Program-made: the position numbers and the translations under genes
The notes under the pieces: generated by a model
The model's input: only the letters and a program-made list of their open reading frames with translations
What the model was told of the DNA's origin: nothing
The model's database searches: none
Shown here: one piece after another, positions 17,636 to 27,205 of the stretch
Layout: every line of letters begins with the position of its first letter
How positions within the stretch are numbered: position 1 is the stretch's first letter
From: Candidatus Gastranaerophilales bacterium
Lineage (GTDB): Bacteria; Cyanobacteriota; Vampirovibrionia; Gastranaerophilales; Gastranaerophilaceae
Assembly: GCA_944323155.1 (NCBI GenBank)
Contig: CALURL010000007.1
Span: forward strand, 26,760-90,759
Reading direction: 5' to 3'
Length of the DNA stretch: 64,000 nt

Positions 17636-18379
17636 ATGGTTGGATTTAAACTAATAAATGATGGATTCAAAAAAGTATTCAGCGGAGAGCATGCTTGGTT
17701 AACACATATTGCTTTATTTGCAATTTGCGGAATTTGCTCGGTTATTACAACTATATTTCAGGAAACTGCAAAAACAAAAATGACTCCGGATTTCGGGCTG
17801 GCACTATTTGGAGCAATTTTAGTTTTTATATTGTATCTTTATTTAACCGGATATAACTTAGCATTTATGCACAAAAGCTTTTATGATGAAGAAACAGGAC
17901 TGCCTGATATAGATGAAAAACCTTTAATAGTATTTTCTAAAGTGCTGCCTCTATTAATAACATGGATATTTTATTTTATCGCAGCAATTTTACTAAGTGC
18001 ATTTGTTAAAATACTTATTATTCCTGTAATTATACTGCTTTTAATAATATCACCTTTTGTTTCATTTGTTTTTGTTGCTTTTTCTAAAGAATATAGTGCA
18101 AAAGGATTATTTAATATTGCATTACCATTTAAATATTTTGTGCCGACACTATCAAGCATTGTTATTCAGGGCTTATGCTTTATACCGCTGTGGATTCTTG
18201 CAATTATACCAGCAGTTCTAGTAGTAATGTTGCTAAACATAGCCGGAGTAAAAACAAATAGTGGAATCCCTGCATATTTTGTTGCAATGATTGGTGCATA
18301 TATTAGTTTTATTATTCAAATGCTATGGAACTATTCACTGGTACAAATTTTTAGAGATAAACTGGAAGATAAACAATAA
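17636..18379 (+). CDS. Membrane protein of a three-gene paralogous cluster (third)
   Basis: A 247-residue member of the same family. It has the conserved GYNLAFMHKSFYDEETGLPD motif and long hydrophobic segments to the C-terminus. It starts 3 bases after the previous stop with GCGAGG upstream. A strong terminator follows, closing the operon. Confidence 0.7.
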   Translation: MVGFKLINDGFKKVFSGEHAWLTHIALFAICGICSVITTIFQETAKTKMTPDFGLALFGAILVFILYLYLTGYNLAFMHKSFYDEETGLPDIDEKPLIVFSKVLPLLITWIFYFIAAILLSAFVKILIIPVIILLLIISPFVSFVFVAFSKEYSAKGLFNIALPFKYFVPTLSSIVIQGLCFIPLWILAIIPAVLVVMLLNIAGVKTNSGIPAYFVAMIGAYISFIIQMLWNYSLVQIFRDKLEDKQ

Positions 18380-18382
18380 AAC

Positions 18383-18414
18383 AAAAAAGTCCCCTTATAA
18401 AAGGGGACTTTTTT
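18383..18414. terminator. Bidirectional terminator between convergent genes
   Basis: AAAAAAGTCCCCTT / AAGGGGACTTTTTT stem with A- and T-tails on both sides. It serves the membrane-protein operon (+) and the nucleotidase-like gene (-). Confidence 0.85.
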
Positions 18415-20037
18415 CTAGTCTACAATTTGAATTCTGCCGTCATCAACAATATCAATTGGTTCTTTATGTTTCTGAATATAATCTTCAATACATTGACTTA
18501 CATCAAAATCATATTTAGTTTCAGCATCTTTAATTCTATTTAACGGGGCAAAACCATCATTTCCGGCAGCATAATAGTCAGTAATTGCAACACGATAGTA
18601 TTTTGTTGTATCAGGATTATTGATATCTATTGGAGTTTCTTGTCCATTTTTGTCAACAAAAGTCAAACTGCGTAAATTACCGTCTTTAGAAACTGTATAC
18701 TTTAACCCGGAAACATGAATAAGACCAGGTTTGTTATTAATACTAACCATTGATTTAGCAGCCAGTTTCAATGCATCAACAATATCTTTCTGGTTATATT
18801 TGACTACAACCATTTTATTTTTAAACGGAGACAAGTCTTCAATTGAACGTGTATCAATATTACCTGCTTCAAAGTAGCCTCTAATTGTTGCAGCACCAAA
18901 CATCGCTATATCTGTACCAAGTTCTGCACGCATACAGTCAGTTAAGAAATTAGCATGTCCGCTTGGTTCTATTAAATCATTAGTTAACGGCGGAGGTGCA
19001 GAATTTATTTTTCCAATAACTTTTGGTTTTCCTAAAATCTGTTCAAATACATATCTTATTGGAGCATTTCTCTTGAATTTACGTGTATTTGCTACATTGT
19101 TTTGAATTTTTGTCAACACACCTTTATTATTAAATTCCAAATTTAATATACCGAAATTTTTGCCGTCACGCCCAGCCTGAGTAACAACAACAGGCTCGCC
19201 GGATTTAGACTTAAATAAATTTACACCGTCTTTTACATCGGTAATCAAATTATGTGAATGACCGCCTAAAATAACATCAATACCGTCAGTTTCACGTGCG
19301 ATTTGTTTATCATAACCATAGCCGACATGCGATAATAGTATGATTTTATCTATTCCTTGAGATTTTAATTTATCTACTTCTGCTTGAATATCTTGTATGG
19401 TTTTGTCAATATCGTCTACATTTAATTCATCAAAAATTTTCCCGTACTTCAAACGCATAAATAAATCAACGGGAGAAGCCCCAATTATACCGTACTTATG
19501 ACCATTAACTTCTTGAACGTATGATTTTTCAACCTTTTTACTCAAAGGATTATCAGACTTTATATTAACATTACATGCAAGAAGTTTAAAACCTATAGTT
19601 GGAATTAATTCTCCAACATGTTTTGGCATATCATATTCATGATTTCCCATTGCGGATGCCATAATTCCCATTGCCTTTTGCGCTTGCACAGCAACCTGAT
19701 TGGCTTTCATAATTTCGCCAAGCATAATATCGCCTGATGAAAGTTTTAACTTATCAGTAGGTGTTGAAGGAACAAATGCATCAAAAGCGTTAGATGCAGT
19801 CATCGTTCTTTCCATATTAATAGATTTTCCATGATAATCATTAATATAGAAAATACTTGTTCTTACAAAAGAGTCAGTAGGCTGAAAACCAGGATTATTC
19901 GCTCCATTTAAAGATAAATTATCCTGTTTGTTATCCTCTTTTCTGCCTGAAATTTTGTTTGTAGAATTCTGCTGCAATCTTTGGGAAATTGCCTTATTCA
20001 ACAAATTCGATTGTACAGAATTAACGGGCATACTCAT
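18415..20037 (-). CDS. 5'-nucleotidase/cyclic phosphodiesterase-family metallophosphatase without signal peptide
   Basis: A 540-residue protein with the UshA-type two-domain layout. The metallophosphatase domain has NDYHG near residue 67, GNHEYD near 130, SHVGYG near 240 and GGHSHN near 260. A C-terminal substrate-binding domain follows, with the LSPFKNKMVVV and AITDYYAAGNDGF regions. The family hydrolyses nucleotides or sugar-nucleotides outside the cytoplasm. The family's usual signal peptide is missing: the first 55 residues are polar, Asn/Gln/Ser-rich, then DSFVRTSIFY leads into the catalytic domain. Either export is by another route or the enzyme is cytosolic. Confidence 0.82.
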   Translation of the reverse strand: MSMPVNSVQSNLLNKAISQRLQQNSTNKISGRKEDNKQDNLSLNGANNPGFQPTDSFVRTSIFYINDYHGKSINMERTMTASNAFDAFVPSTPTDKLKLSSGDIMLGEIMKANQVAVQAQKAMGIMASAMGNHEYDMPKHVGELIPTIGFKLLACNVNIKSDNPLSKKVEKSYVQEVNGHKYGIIGASPVDLFMRLKYGKIFDELNVDDIDKTIQDIQAEVDKLKSQGIDKIILLSHVGYGYDKQIARETDGIDVILGGHSHNLITDVKDGVNLFKSKSGEPVVVTQAGRDGKNFGILNLEFNNKGVLTKIQNNVANTRKFKRNAPIRYVFEQILGKPKVIGKINSAPPPLTNDLIEPSGHANFLTDCMRAELGTDIAMFGAATIRGYFEAGNIDTRSIEDLSPFKNKMVVVKYNQKDIVDALKLAAKSMVSINNKPGLIHVSGLKYTVSKDGNLRSLTFVDKNGQETPIDINNPDTTKYYRVAITDYYAAGNDGFAPLNRIKDAETKYDFDVSQCIEDYIQKHKEPIDIVDDGRIQIVD

Positions 20038-20116
20038 GTCTATTCAGTTTCCATAATTAGAAACAGCCTGAATATTTTTTTTTGCCAGATATAAACAAAA
20101 GGTTTACAAAAGTTTA

Positions 20117-20353
20117 TTATTCAAATTTCATTGTCTGAATATCCCAGTGCTTAGAAAGTTCTAAAAGCAATAACTCTGCATCACCAATAACTTCCAGCAG
20201 TATAATTCCTCTATTTGAACAAGCATTTTCTTTTGTCGGATGAAGCCCGATTCTTGTTCTGATTTCACAGCCGAATTCAGTTATAATCTTTTGGAATTCA
20301 ATAGCACTTTCAAGTCTGTTTTCTAAATTTACCCCAATAATTGTTGTTGTCAT
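20117..20353 (-). CDS. Small ACT-like protein resembling hydrogenase-associated regulators
   Basis: A 78-residue protein predicted to have a beta-alpha-beta ferredoxin-like fold. The layout (TTTIIGVNLENR, a helix, IRTRIGLHP, a short Cys loop, GIILLEVIGDAEL, a helix, QTMKFE) resembles the small TM1266-type proteins annotated as putative iron-only hydrogenase system regulators. This is family resemblance by eye. HydG elsewhere in the window makes it plausible but they are not adjacent. GGAG lies before the start. Confidence 0.55.
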   Translation of the reverse strand: MTTTIIGVNLENRLESAIEFQKIITEFGCEIRTRIGLHPTKENACSNRGIILLEVIGDAELLLLELSKHWDIQTMKFE

Positions 20354-20399
20354 ATAAACTCTCCTTTTTTTCTAATTATAAAATTCTCTAAAAACTAAA

Positions 20400-20420
20400 A
20401 TACCCCTCGATTAGGGGTAT
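20400..20420 (-). terminator. Terminator of the gene at 20433-20750
   Basis: ATACCCCT / AGGGGTAT stem followed on the minus strand by a T-rich stretch. Confidence 0.7.
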
Positions 20421-20432
20421 TCGTATTGATGA

Positions 20433-20750
20433 TTATATTTTGTTATCTTCATCATCCATGGCTTGAAGCTGTTTTTTCTTGATATTGTGCATCACTGCAT
20501 CTACAAGTAATTCGTAAGACTTCATCTCCTCTATATTTGGAAACTCTGCCTTAAGCTGTTCTCTGACCATTGCTTCCAGCCTTCTTTCGTCAGCGCTTGA
20601 TTTTAGTTCGTCAACTCCGCTAATCAACCTTACGTATTCCGGTGATGATTTATCCATACCTTGTTTTGAATACATTACCCAACGAAGCTTCGCACTAAGA
20701 CTTTGCTTTAGTTGTTTAACCAGTTTTAAATTTTTAAATCGGTTTAGCAT
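20433..20750 (-). CDS. Conserved-looking small helical protein, function unknown
   Basis: A 105-residue soluble, charged, mostly helical protein (SPEYVRLISGVDELKSSADERRLEAM). No signal peptide, membrane segment or metal motif. It is flanked by a terminator and by the glyS leader, so it is probably monocistronic. I do not recognise it. Confidence 0.6.
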   Translation of the reverse strand: MLNRFKNLKLVKQLKQSLSAKLRWVMYSKQGMDKSSPEYVRLISGVDELKSSADERRLEAMVREQLKAEFPNIEEMKSYELLVDAVMHNIKKKQLQAMDDEDNKI

Positions 20751-20888
20751 TGTTGACTCCTACCATTTATTATTCAATTTAAAAAATTTACTTTACCTTC
20801 TTGTACTATTTTAAAGTATCCTGAAAAAAATAATTTACTATTTTACAAACTTTGTTTACAATTCTTTATAAAAAGCCTTGAAATCCAG

Positions 20889-22946
20889 TTATATCTTGCT
20901 AAAATCTGCAATATAGTCATATTTTTTCTTTAACATTGTAAGTAGTGCAAGTCTATTTTCTTTTATTTTTTCGTCATTATCCATAACAAGAACATCTGCG
21001 AAAAACTTTTCTACACTAGGGTTTATATCCTCTAATGATTTCAGATAAACTGTGTAATCCTCAGTTTGGGATACTGAAGTAATTTGTTGATAAAGCATGC
21101 CTTCAGCGGCTTCTTTAAACAAATCTCGATTAACTGATTTTGTAGAATCTTGTTTAAGAAGTCTTGTAATTCTTTTTGCACTTTCAAATACAGGTTCTGA
21201 TTTGAAAGAAGAAAGCGCTTCGACGCGTTTTACAAAATCAGTCAAATCAATCAGAGGATTTTTAACAGCAGCACATGCTTCCAAAATATTTTTTGAGTAT
21301 TTATCACTCAAGAATATAATTAACCGCTGAATAATAAATTCATTAATTTCGTCGCTGCATTTGCCAGAAAGTCTGTTTACACTTGAACCTGCGATATTTT
21401 TAACTTTATCAAGAACATTTTCACCTTCTGTTTTCACAGGCAAAAGCAATAAAGTTTCATTTATCAAATTCGGAATATTAATTTTCAAATTATTTGCAAG
21501 AATTGTTCTGATAATACCTAAAGCAGCTCTTCTAACACCGAGAGGGTCAGATGAGCCTGTCGGTTTTTTACCTTCTGCAAAAACTGCAGAAATTGTGTCT
21601 ATTTTATCAGCAATACCAACAATTTGCCCTTCAATTGTTTTAGCAGTTTCGCTTTCTGCATTAAGCGGGAAGTAATGTTCTTTAATACCTTCACAAACTT
21701 CAGCCGGTTCGCCTGAAACTCTTGCATAATCAGCGCCTATATAGCCCTGAAGTTCTGTAAATTCAAATACCAGATTAGTTGTCAAATCTGCTTTTGCAAG
21801 AAGTGCTGTTCTTTCAACTGTCGGTTTATTAATTCCTAATTCTTTAGAAATTAATTTTGATAGAAGAACAAGTCGTTGAGCTTTGTCATACATTGAGCCC
21901 ATACCTTTTTGGAAAGTAATGCCTTTTAAGGCTTCAACATAATCAGCAAGAGGCTTTTTGGTATCTTCATTAAAGAAGAATACTGCATCATCAAGGCGAG
22001 CTTTAACAACTCTGACATTTCCAGCCTTAATATTTTCAAATTCATCTCCGATATAGTTTGTCATTGTAATAAATTTATTAATAAGTTTTCCATCCTTATA
22101 TAAAGCAAAATATCTTTGATGAACAGCCATAACCGTAACAACCAATTCTTCAGGAAGTTTTAAATATTCTTCTGAAAATTCGCATGTTACAGGAACAGGA
22201 TATTCTGTAATAAATGTAACTTCTTCAAGCAAATCATCTGTATAATAAGGAACTGCGCCGATTTTATCAGCTTCTTCTTTTGCTTTGTCGATAATTCGTT
22301 GTTTGCGTTCATTTTGATCAACAATAACACAGCAGTTGCGCATCAATTCAACATAATCATCCGGATGGCCGACAATAACGTTTTGTTGAGCAAATCTATG
22401 TCCGCGTGTAATATTAGAACTTTCTTTATCAATAATTTTAATTTTAACTTCATCTCTATCCAGTATTGAAACAATCCATCTTATAGGACGTGAGAATTTT
22501 TCATCATTATCAGCCCATCTCATAAAATGAGAGCCTTGAAGTTTCAAAACAATATTAGGAACATTATCCTGAATAAGTTCAACTATTGATTTACCTTTAA
22601 TAACAACTTTTGCGTGAAGGTAATCATCTTCAAGATACAAATCATCAACTGACAAATTATTTTTTTTACAGAAGCCTTCACCTGCTTTAGTCAAATTACC
22701 ATTTTCGTCGTATGCGACTTTTTTAATAGGTCCTTTTATAACCTTAACTTCGTCTTTGCTTTGTTTTTCAAGGCCTGAAACAATAACCGCAAGCCTTCGC
22801 GGTGTTGCATAAACATCTACTTTTTCAAATTCAACTTTATTGGATTTCAAAAAACTTTCAAAACCTTCTTTAAGCTGCTGAATTGCAGACGGAATAAATT
22901 TATATGGTAATTCTTCACAACCGACTTCCAGTAAATATTTGCTCAT
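20889..22946 (-). CDS. glyS: Glycyl-tRNA synthetase beta subunit
   Basis: A 685-residue protein matching the beta subunit of the bacterial tetrameric glycyl-tRNA synthetase from end to end. It has the family start (LLEVGCEELPYKFIPSAIQQL), the ATPRRLAV block, HFMRWADNDEKFSRPIRWIV, the HD-like region and the C-terminal anticodon-binding part. It charges tRNA-Gly together with the alpha subunit (glyQ), which is not adjacent and must lie elsewhere. The two-subunit enzyme is typical of most Gram-negatives and cyanobacteria. Confidence 0.95.
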   Translation of the reverse strand: MSKYLLEVGCEELPYKFIPSAIQQLKEGFESFLKSNKVEFEKVDVYATPRRLAVIVSGLEKQSKDEVKVIKGPIKKVAYDENGNLTKAGEGFCKKNNLSVDDLYLEDDYLHAKVVIKGKSIVELIQDNVPNIVLKLQGSHFMRWADNDEKFSRPIRWIVSILDRDEVKIKIIDKESSNITRGHRFAQQNVIVGHPDDYVELMRNCCVIVDQNERKQRIIDKAKEEADKIGAVPYYTDDLLEEVTFITEYPVPVTCEFSEEYLKLPEELVVTVMAVHQRYFALYKDGKLINKFITMTNYIGDEFENIKAGNVRVVKARLDDAVFFFNEDTKKPLADYVEALKGITFQKGMGSMYDKAQRLVLLSKLISKELGINKPTVERTALLAKADLTTNLVFEFTELQGYIGADYARVSGEPAEVCEGIKEHYFPLNAESETAKTIEGQIVGIADKIDTISAVFAEGKKPTGSSDPLGVRRAALGIIRTILANNLKINIPNLINETLLLLPVKTEGENVLDKVKNIAGSSVNRLSGKCSDEINEFIIQRLIIFLSDKYSKNILEACAAVKNPLIDLTDFVKRVEALSSFKSEPVFESAKRITRLLKQDSTKSVNRDLFKEAAEGMLYQQITSVSQTEDYTVYLKSLEDINPSVEKFFADVLVMDNDEKIKENRLALLTMLKKKYDYIADFSKI

Positions 22947-23020
22947 ACTTTTCCCTTATTTTTCTATCACTTAACTTAATTATATCTTATGAAAGTATAT
23001 TGTAAAGAAGTTGGACAAAT

Positions 23021-23817
23021 TTAGTCTTTATCAAAATAATATTTTTGACTGCAATAATCCTGATTACCTTTAACGCACTTGAGATAATCCAGATTTTCTT
23101 TTTGAAGAACCCATGCACCGCAGCCACTGCCATTCCACCAGCCAGTGACACTTGAGGCTCTAGTTGGATCACAAGTTTGACCGCTGCCATGGGTATTCAA
23201 TCCGCCGCGTGGAACTATTTTATTTGCATCTGCATGAAAAGTAAACGTGTCAACACCCCAACGATTAGGAGATTTATCACCGTTGATATCTACAGTAATA
23301 TGAAAACAGTATTTTAAATCGCCACAATTTGGCTTTGGAGTACTTGTCTGATGCCCAAAACCAATAACCATACCATCTGACATAACCAGTGAAGTCGAGC
23401 CGCCAGAAGATACTCCATCCATACCATCCACAATATTATTTGTTAAATCACGTCTTTGTACATTAGCAAAACAGCCTTTTTCACCAGTTTTGCATATTTT
23501 TACGTTTCTAATATATTTTGAAAAAATCTCTGTTACACCATCCCAATCTTCAATATTCCAGGAATTAGGATCACCATAATCATACAGAATGCTTATATAA
23601 GCATTTGACATAGTTGAATATGCTTTTTTCAAACGAACAACTGTTTCTTTTTCTCGATGATTGGCGATTAAATTCGGTAAAGTAAGTGCTGCAACAAGTC
23701 CTATTATGCCCAGAGTGATTAAAACTTCTGCGAGAGTAAATCCGTCTAAACTGTTGTTATGAAAGGAGACTAGGCCTGTGCCCCCCCCCCGTGAACGTGT
23801 TTTATATCTTTTTTCAT
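23021..23817 (-). CDS. Prepilin-like protein, frame broken at a G10 tract in the leader
   Basis: ATG at 23817 follows AAAAGGAGAA. Nine codons (MKKDIKHVH) precede G10; with ten the frame is closed, with eleven it gives GTGLVSFHNNSLDGFTLAEVL and the full prepilin helix. The head domain has the family motif VDINGDKSPNRWGVDTFTFH and ends in a Cys-rich segment (GCGAWVLQKENLDYLKC) shared with the gene at 44260-45004 and with the remnant at 4894-5124. Of the five tract-bearing genes it has the longest spacing from tract to FTLAE (40 bases). Confidence 0.75.
23781..23790 (-). repeat. Homopolymer tract G10 in a prepilin leader (copy 3)
   Basis: Ten C on the plus strand, 28 bases into the frame, with the GGAGACTAGGCCTGTG / GTGAAC flanks of copies 1 and 2. 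Confidence 0.9.
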
Positions 23818-23947
23818 ACTCTATTCTCCTTTTATACTATTCTAATTATAACAAGTTATAAATTTTATTGCAATGCAAAAATAAAAAACAAATTGTTTGT
23901 GCTAGCATAATAATAGAAAGTAAAAAATTAAAAAGAGGAATAAAATT

Positions 23948-24697
23948 ATGTCAGGACACTCAAAGTGGTCAACAATTAAACACAAAAAAGCAAAAGTAGA
24001 TTCACAACGTGCAGTTGTATTCCAAAAATATTCAAGAGAATTAATAGTTGCAGCGCGATTAGGCGGAGCTGATCCGGCAGGAAACTTTCGTTTAAGAACT
24101 GCAATTGAAAAAGCAAAAGCAGCAGGACTTCCTAATGACAATATAAAAAGAGCAATCGAAAAAGGTGCAGGTGCAGGAGCTGCTGAAAATTATGAAGAAC
24201 TGACTTATGAAGGGTATGCTGCAGGCGGAGTTGCCGTTGTAGTTGAGGCTATGACAGACAACAGAAATCGTACGGCAGGCGATATAAGAAGTTATTTTAC
24301 AAAATACAACGGAAGCTTAGGTGCAACAGGATGTGTCGGCTGGATGTTTGATCAGCGCGGAGTTATAACATTCGACGAAAGCGTTGATTTTGAAAAACTA
24401 TTTGAAACCGCAATCGGCCTAGATGCACTTGATATCATAGAAGACGACGGAGCTTACAAAGTTTTGACAACAGTTGAAAACTTTCAAAAAGTAGTTGAAG
24501 GGCTGGAAGCGGCCGGTTTTAAGTCTACGACAGCAGAATTATCAAGAATTCCTCAAAACACTGTTGAAGTTACAGATGAAAAAACTGCTGATCAAATTCT
24601 TAAACTTCTTGATAAATTAGAAGAACATGATGATGTTCAAAATGTTTACGCCAACTTTGATATCTCGGATGATATTTTGCAAAAACTGGAAGGATAG
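23948..24697 (+). CDS. yebC: YebC/PmpR-family protein (TACO1 family)
   Basis: A 249-residue member of the YebC family, whose members act as DNA-binding regulators or as translation factors at difficult proline stretches. The hallmark start MSGHSKWSTIKHKKAKVD is present, followed by the glycine-rich GADPAGNFRLRTAIEKAKA and DNIKRAIEKG blocks and the acidic domain ending. AAGAGGAA precedes the ATG. It is 12 bases upstream of the diguanylate cyclase gene, so it may lead an operon running through tsaE-tsaB. Confidence 0.93.
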   Translation: MSGHSKWSTIKHKKAKVDSQRAVVFQKYSRELIVAARLGGADPAGNFRLRTAIEKAKAAGLPNDNIKRAIEKGAGAGAAENYEELTYEGYAAGGVAVVVEAMTDNRNRTAGDIRSYFTKYNGSLGATGCVGWMFDQRGVITFDESVDFEKLFETAIGLDALDIIEDDGAYKVLTTVENFQKVVEGLEAAGFKSTTAELSRIPQNTVEVTDEKTADQILKLLDKLEEHDDVQNVYANFDISDDILQKLEG

Positions 24698-24709
24698 TGC
24701 ATTTTTAGC

Positions 24710-26074
24710 ATGATTTTGCAATACATTAAAGATTTATCTGAAAACTTGAATAACGCATTCAACGCACAGGGAATTATAAGGGTTCTTGAAGAATTCTTTT
24801 CTCCCTGTGAAGTTGAAAGTATTGATATATATGTTTTTGATGAAACAACAAGCACTCTGCGCGACTTCGCAAGAAGCTGGATGGGTATTGACGAGTGTCT
24901 TGAAAAAAATAAATCTAAAGAAATTTATCAAATTTTCGACAAATTAAAATCAAAAAAATATATCAAAAATAAAAATACATTGTATTATCCGCTTTTAAAA
25001 CAAAGCAAACCCATTGGAATAATAATTTTTAACGGTTCATCATTTGATACAATTTTAGAATTTATGGACTATGCGGCATTCAGTATATCTTTGAAAATTC
25101 AAAATGTCATACTTTCTGAAAAAATGCAAAAAAATATTGACTTTCATGACGCAATGAAGAATATCGCTAAAACGATAGAAACTCAATATGAAATAACCTA
25201 TATCATACCGATAATTGGAGAAATGATTGACAAATTTATTTCAGATCATTTAATTTATATATTTTTGAAAAAAGATAATACAGAAAATCTTGAACTATTC
25301 TGGCCAGGCGCTTGCAAGGATAAAAAAATATTCGAACTAATAAAATGCTTAAATAACAATTCTGATTATATTCTGACTCCCGACAAAAAGATTGGTATTT
25401 TCCCTCTTGTAAGTGAAAATACGCTTCTGGGTTGCATTGTGACCAAAAGCACAGATAATATTTTAAGCGAAAAAGAAATTGAATATCTGGAACAGCTTAC
25501 AACACAAGCCGCAACAACCATTAACAGAGCAAATGTATATGCAGAAATTCTGCAGCACGCGACTTTAGATGCCTTAACCGGTTTTTATAACCGCCACCAG
25601 CTTGAAGAACGTATAAAACAAGAAGCAGCGTCTGCAAAAAGACAAAACCGTTCATTATGCGCAATTATGACCGATATCGACTTTTTCAAACATGTAAATG
25701 ATACATACGGTCATGCTGTCGGAGATTTAGTATTAAAAACAGTTTCTCACCTTATAAAATCACAACTTAGAGAATATGATATTGCTGGACGTTACGGCGG
25801 GGAGGAATTTGCAATACTTCTGCCGGATACAAATATTGATGATGCCAAAATGGTTGCAGAAAGATTACGCAAAGCTGTAGAAAAGAAAAAAATTGATATA
25901 TCAAAAATTAACTCGGAAGCTCCAGAAAAAATTATTAGTGTTACAATAAGTCTTGGAGTTTATCAATATGAGCTTGAAAATAGCGAAAGTGATTTGCTGA
26001 AAAATGCAGACAAAGCGCTTTACAAAGCAAAAGAAACAGGACGCAACAGGGCGGTGGTTTATGAAAAAATTTGA
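24710..26074 (+). CDS. Diguanylate cyclase with GAF-like sensor
   Basis: A 454-residue protein. Residues 1 to about 285 form two GAF-like sensor regions without membrane segments. The C-terminal GGDEF domain begins at DALTGFYNRHQLEE, with the active-site motif GGEEF near residues 363-367, so it should be catalytically active in making c-di-GMP. An inhibitory RxxD site (REYD) lies five residues before GGEEF, predicting product inhibition. It overlaps tsaE by 14 bases. c-di-GMP often controls pili and adhesins, both plentiful here, though no direct link can be seen. Confidence 0.9.
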   Translation: MILQYIKDLSENLNNAFNAQGIIRVLEEFFSPCEVESIDIYVFDETTSTLRDFARSWMGIDECLEKNKSKEIYQIFDKLKSKKYIKNKNTLYYPLLKQSKPIGIIIFNGSSFDTILEFMDYAAFSISLKIQNVILSEKMQKNIDFHDAMKNIAKTIETQYEITYIIPIIGEMIDKFISDHLIYIFLKKDNTENLELFWPGACKDKKIFELIKCLNNNSDYILTPDKKIGIFPLVSENTLLGCIVTKSTDNILSEKEIEYLEQLTTQAATTINRANVYAEILQHATLDALTGFYNRHQLEERIKQEAASAKRQNRSLCAIMTDIDFFKHVNDTYGHAVGDLVLKTVSHLIKSQLREYDIAGRYGGEEFAILLPDTNIDDAKMVAERLRKAVEKKKIDISKINSEAPEKIISVTISLGVYQYELENSESDLLKNADKALYKAKETGRNRAVVYEKI

Positions 26075-26534
26075 AAAAGTTTGTAAAACTCTTGATGATA
26101 CAAAAGAATTGGCGCAAAATTTTGCAAAACTGATTAAAGACGGCTGTTTTATTAATCTTTATGGCGAAATAGGAGCGGGAAAAACTGCATTTGTAAAACT
26201 TGTTGCCAATGCACTTGATGTAAAAGAAAAGGTTACAAGCCCAAGTTTTGTAATACTTAATGAATATCACACCGGCTCAATTCCGATTTACCATTTCGAT
26301 TTATACAGACTTGAAAATGAGGGAGTTAGAACAATTGTTGACGAACTTCGTGAATACTCAGAAGGTAAACAGGTTACATTTGTTGAGTGGGCTGAATTCT
26401 CGCAGGATGAAGTTCCGTTTAATCACCTGCAAATTAATGTAACATATTCTGATGACGATTCCAGAATTTACACTTTCTCATTTATTGGAGAAGACAAAAA
26501 CAACATAATAGAGGAGTTGAAAAAGTGTTATTAA
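26061..26534 (+). CDS. tsaE: tRNA threonylcarbamoyladenosine synthesis ATPase TsaE
   Basis: A 157-residue ATPase of the t6A tRNA-modification system. Walker A is GEIGAGKTAF, followed by the TSPSFVILNEY and HFDLYRL motifs and FVEWAE, all diagnostic of TsaE. The start MKKFEKVC at 26061 is chosen; it lies inside the end of the cyclase gene, giving a 14-base overlap. The gene overlaps tsaB downstream, an operon pairing that fits their joint role with TsaD. Confidence 0.93.
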   Translation: MKKFEKVCKTLDDTKELAQNFAKLIKDGCFINLYGEIGAGKTAFVKLVANALDVKEKVTSPSFVILNEYHTGSIPIYHFDLYRLENEGVRTIVDELREYSEGKQVTFVEWAEFSQDEVPFNHLQINVTYSDDDSRIYTFSFIGEDKNNIIEELKKCY

Positions 26535-27142
26535 TAGCTTTTGACACCTGTTTAGACAAAATGTATGTAACTTTAAAAAAAGATGAAAAAATTCTTTCTT
26601 CAAAAGTTGTAGAAAATTCCGATACAAAATACCATTCAGCATTTTTGATTTCGACATTACAAAGAGTGATGAACGAAAACAATGTTAAGCCTGAAAATCT
26701 TGATCTTATTGCAGTAAACATCGGCCCCGGAAGTTTTACAGGAATACGAGCCTGTACAACAGTTGCAAGAGTAATGGCACAGCAGTTAAACATTAAAGCA
26801 ATAGGAATTTCATCTCTTGAAATCCTTTCACAGATTAATAATACTGATAAAAAAACTCTTGTTGCACTTGATGCAAGAAAAAATTCAGCATACCTGTTTG
26901 TTGATGGAGAAATTAAAGGCGCAATCCAGCTTGAAGAAGTCAAAGAACTTATTAAAAACGGAGATTATTTTGTTATAACAGATGACAAATTAAAACCAAT
27001 TTTAGGCGGAATTTCTTATCAGGAAAAGGCTTATCCACTCGGAGAAATTCTTGCAGATCTAGCAGAACAAAAATCACAAAATGATGAATGCAACTGGAGG
27101 AAGTTAAAACCTCTATATATCCAGCCGCCGCCAATGGGATAA
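26525..27142 (+). CDS. tsaB: tRNA threonylcarbamoyladenosine synthesis protein TsaB
   Basis: A 205-residue protein of the ASKHA fold. The family start LLIAFDTCLDKMYV and the motif IAVNIGPGSFTGIRACTTVA are clear. TsaB is the non-catalytic partner of TsaD in t6A synthesis. It starts with GTG at 26525, overlapping the end of tsaE by 10 bases, with GAGGAG upstream inside tsaE. The C-terminus is the usual length for the family. Confidence 0.93.
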   Translation: MLLIAFDTCLDKMYVTLKKDEKILSSKVVENSDTKYHSAFLISTLQRVMNENNVKPENLDLIAVNIGPGSFTGIRACTTVARVMAQQLNIKAIGISSLEILSQINNTDKKTLVALDARKNSAYLFVDGEIKGAIQLEEVKELIKNGDYFVITDDKLKPILGGISYQEKAYPLGEILADLAEQKSQNDECNWRKLKPLYIQPPPMG

Positions 27143-27205
27143 AATTTTTGTGAATAATAAAAAATAAAAACGGGAATAATATAAGCGGGTGAGAATTTAC
27201 CGCTT

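Noticed and set aside
26004..26534. Longer tsaE start inside the diguanylate cyclase gene
   Set aside because: The family sequence begins at MKKFEKV (26061); upstream residues are the other frame of the GGDEF domain.
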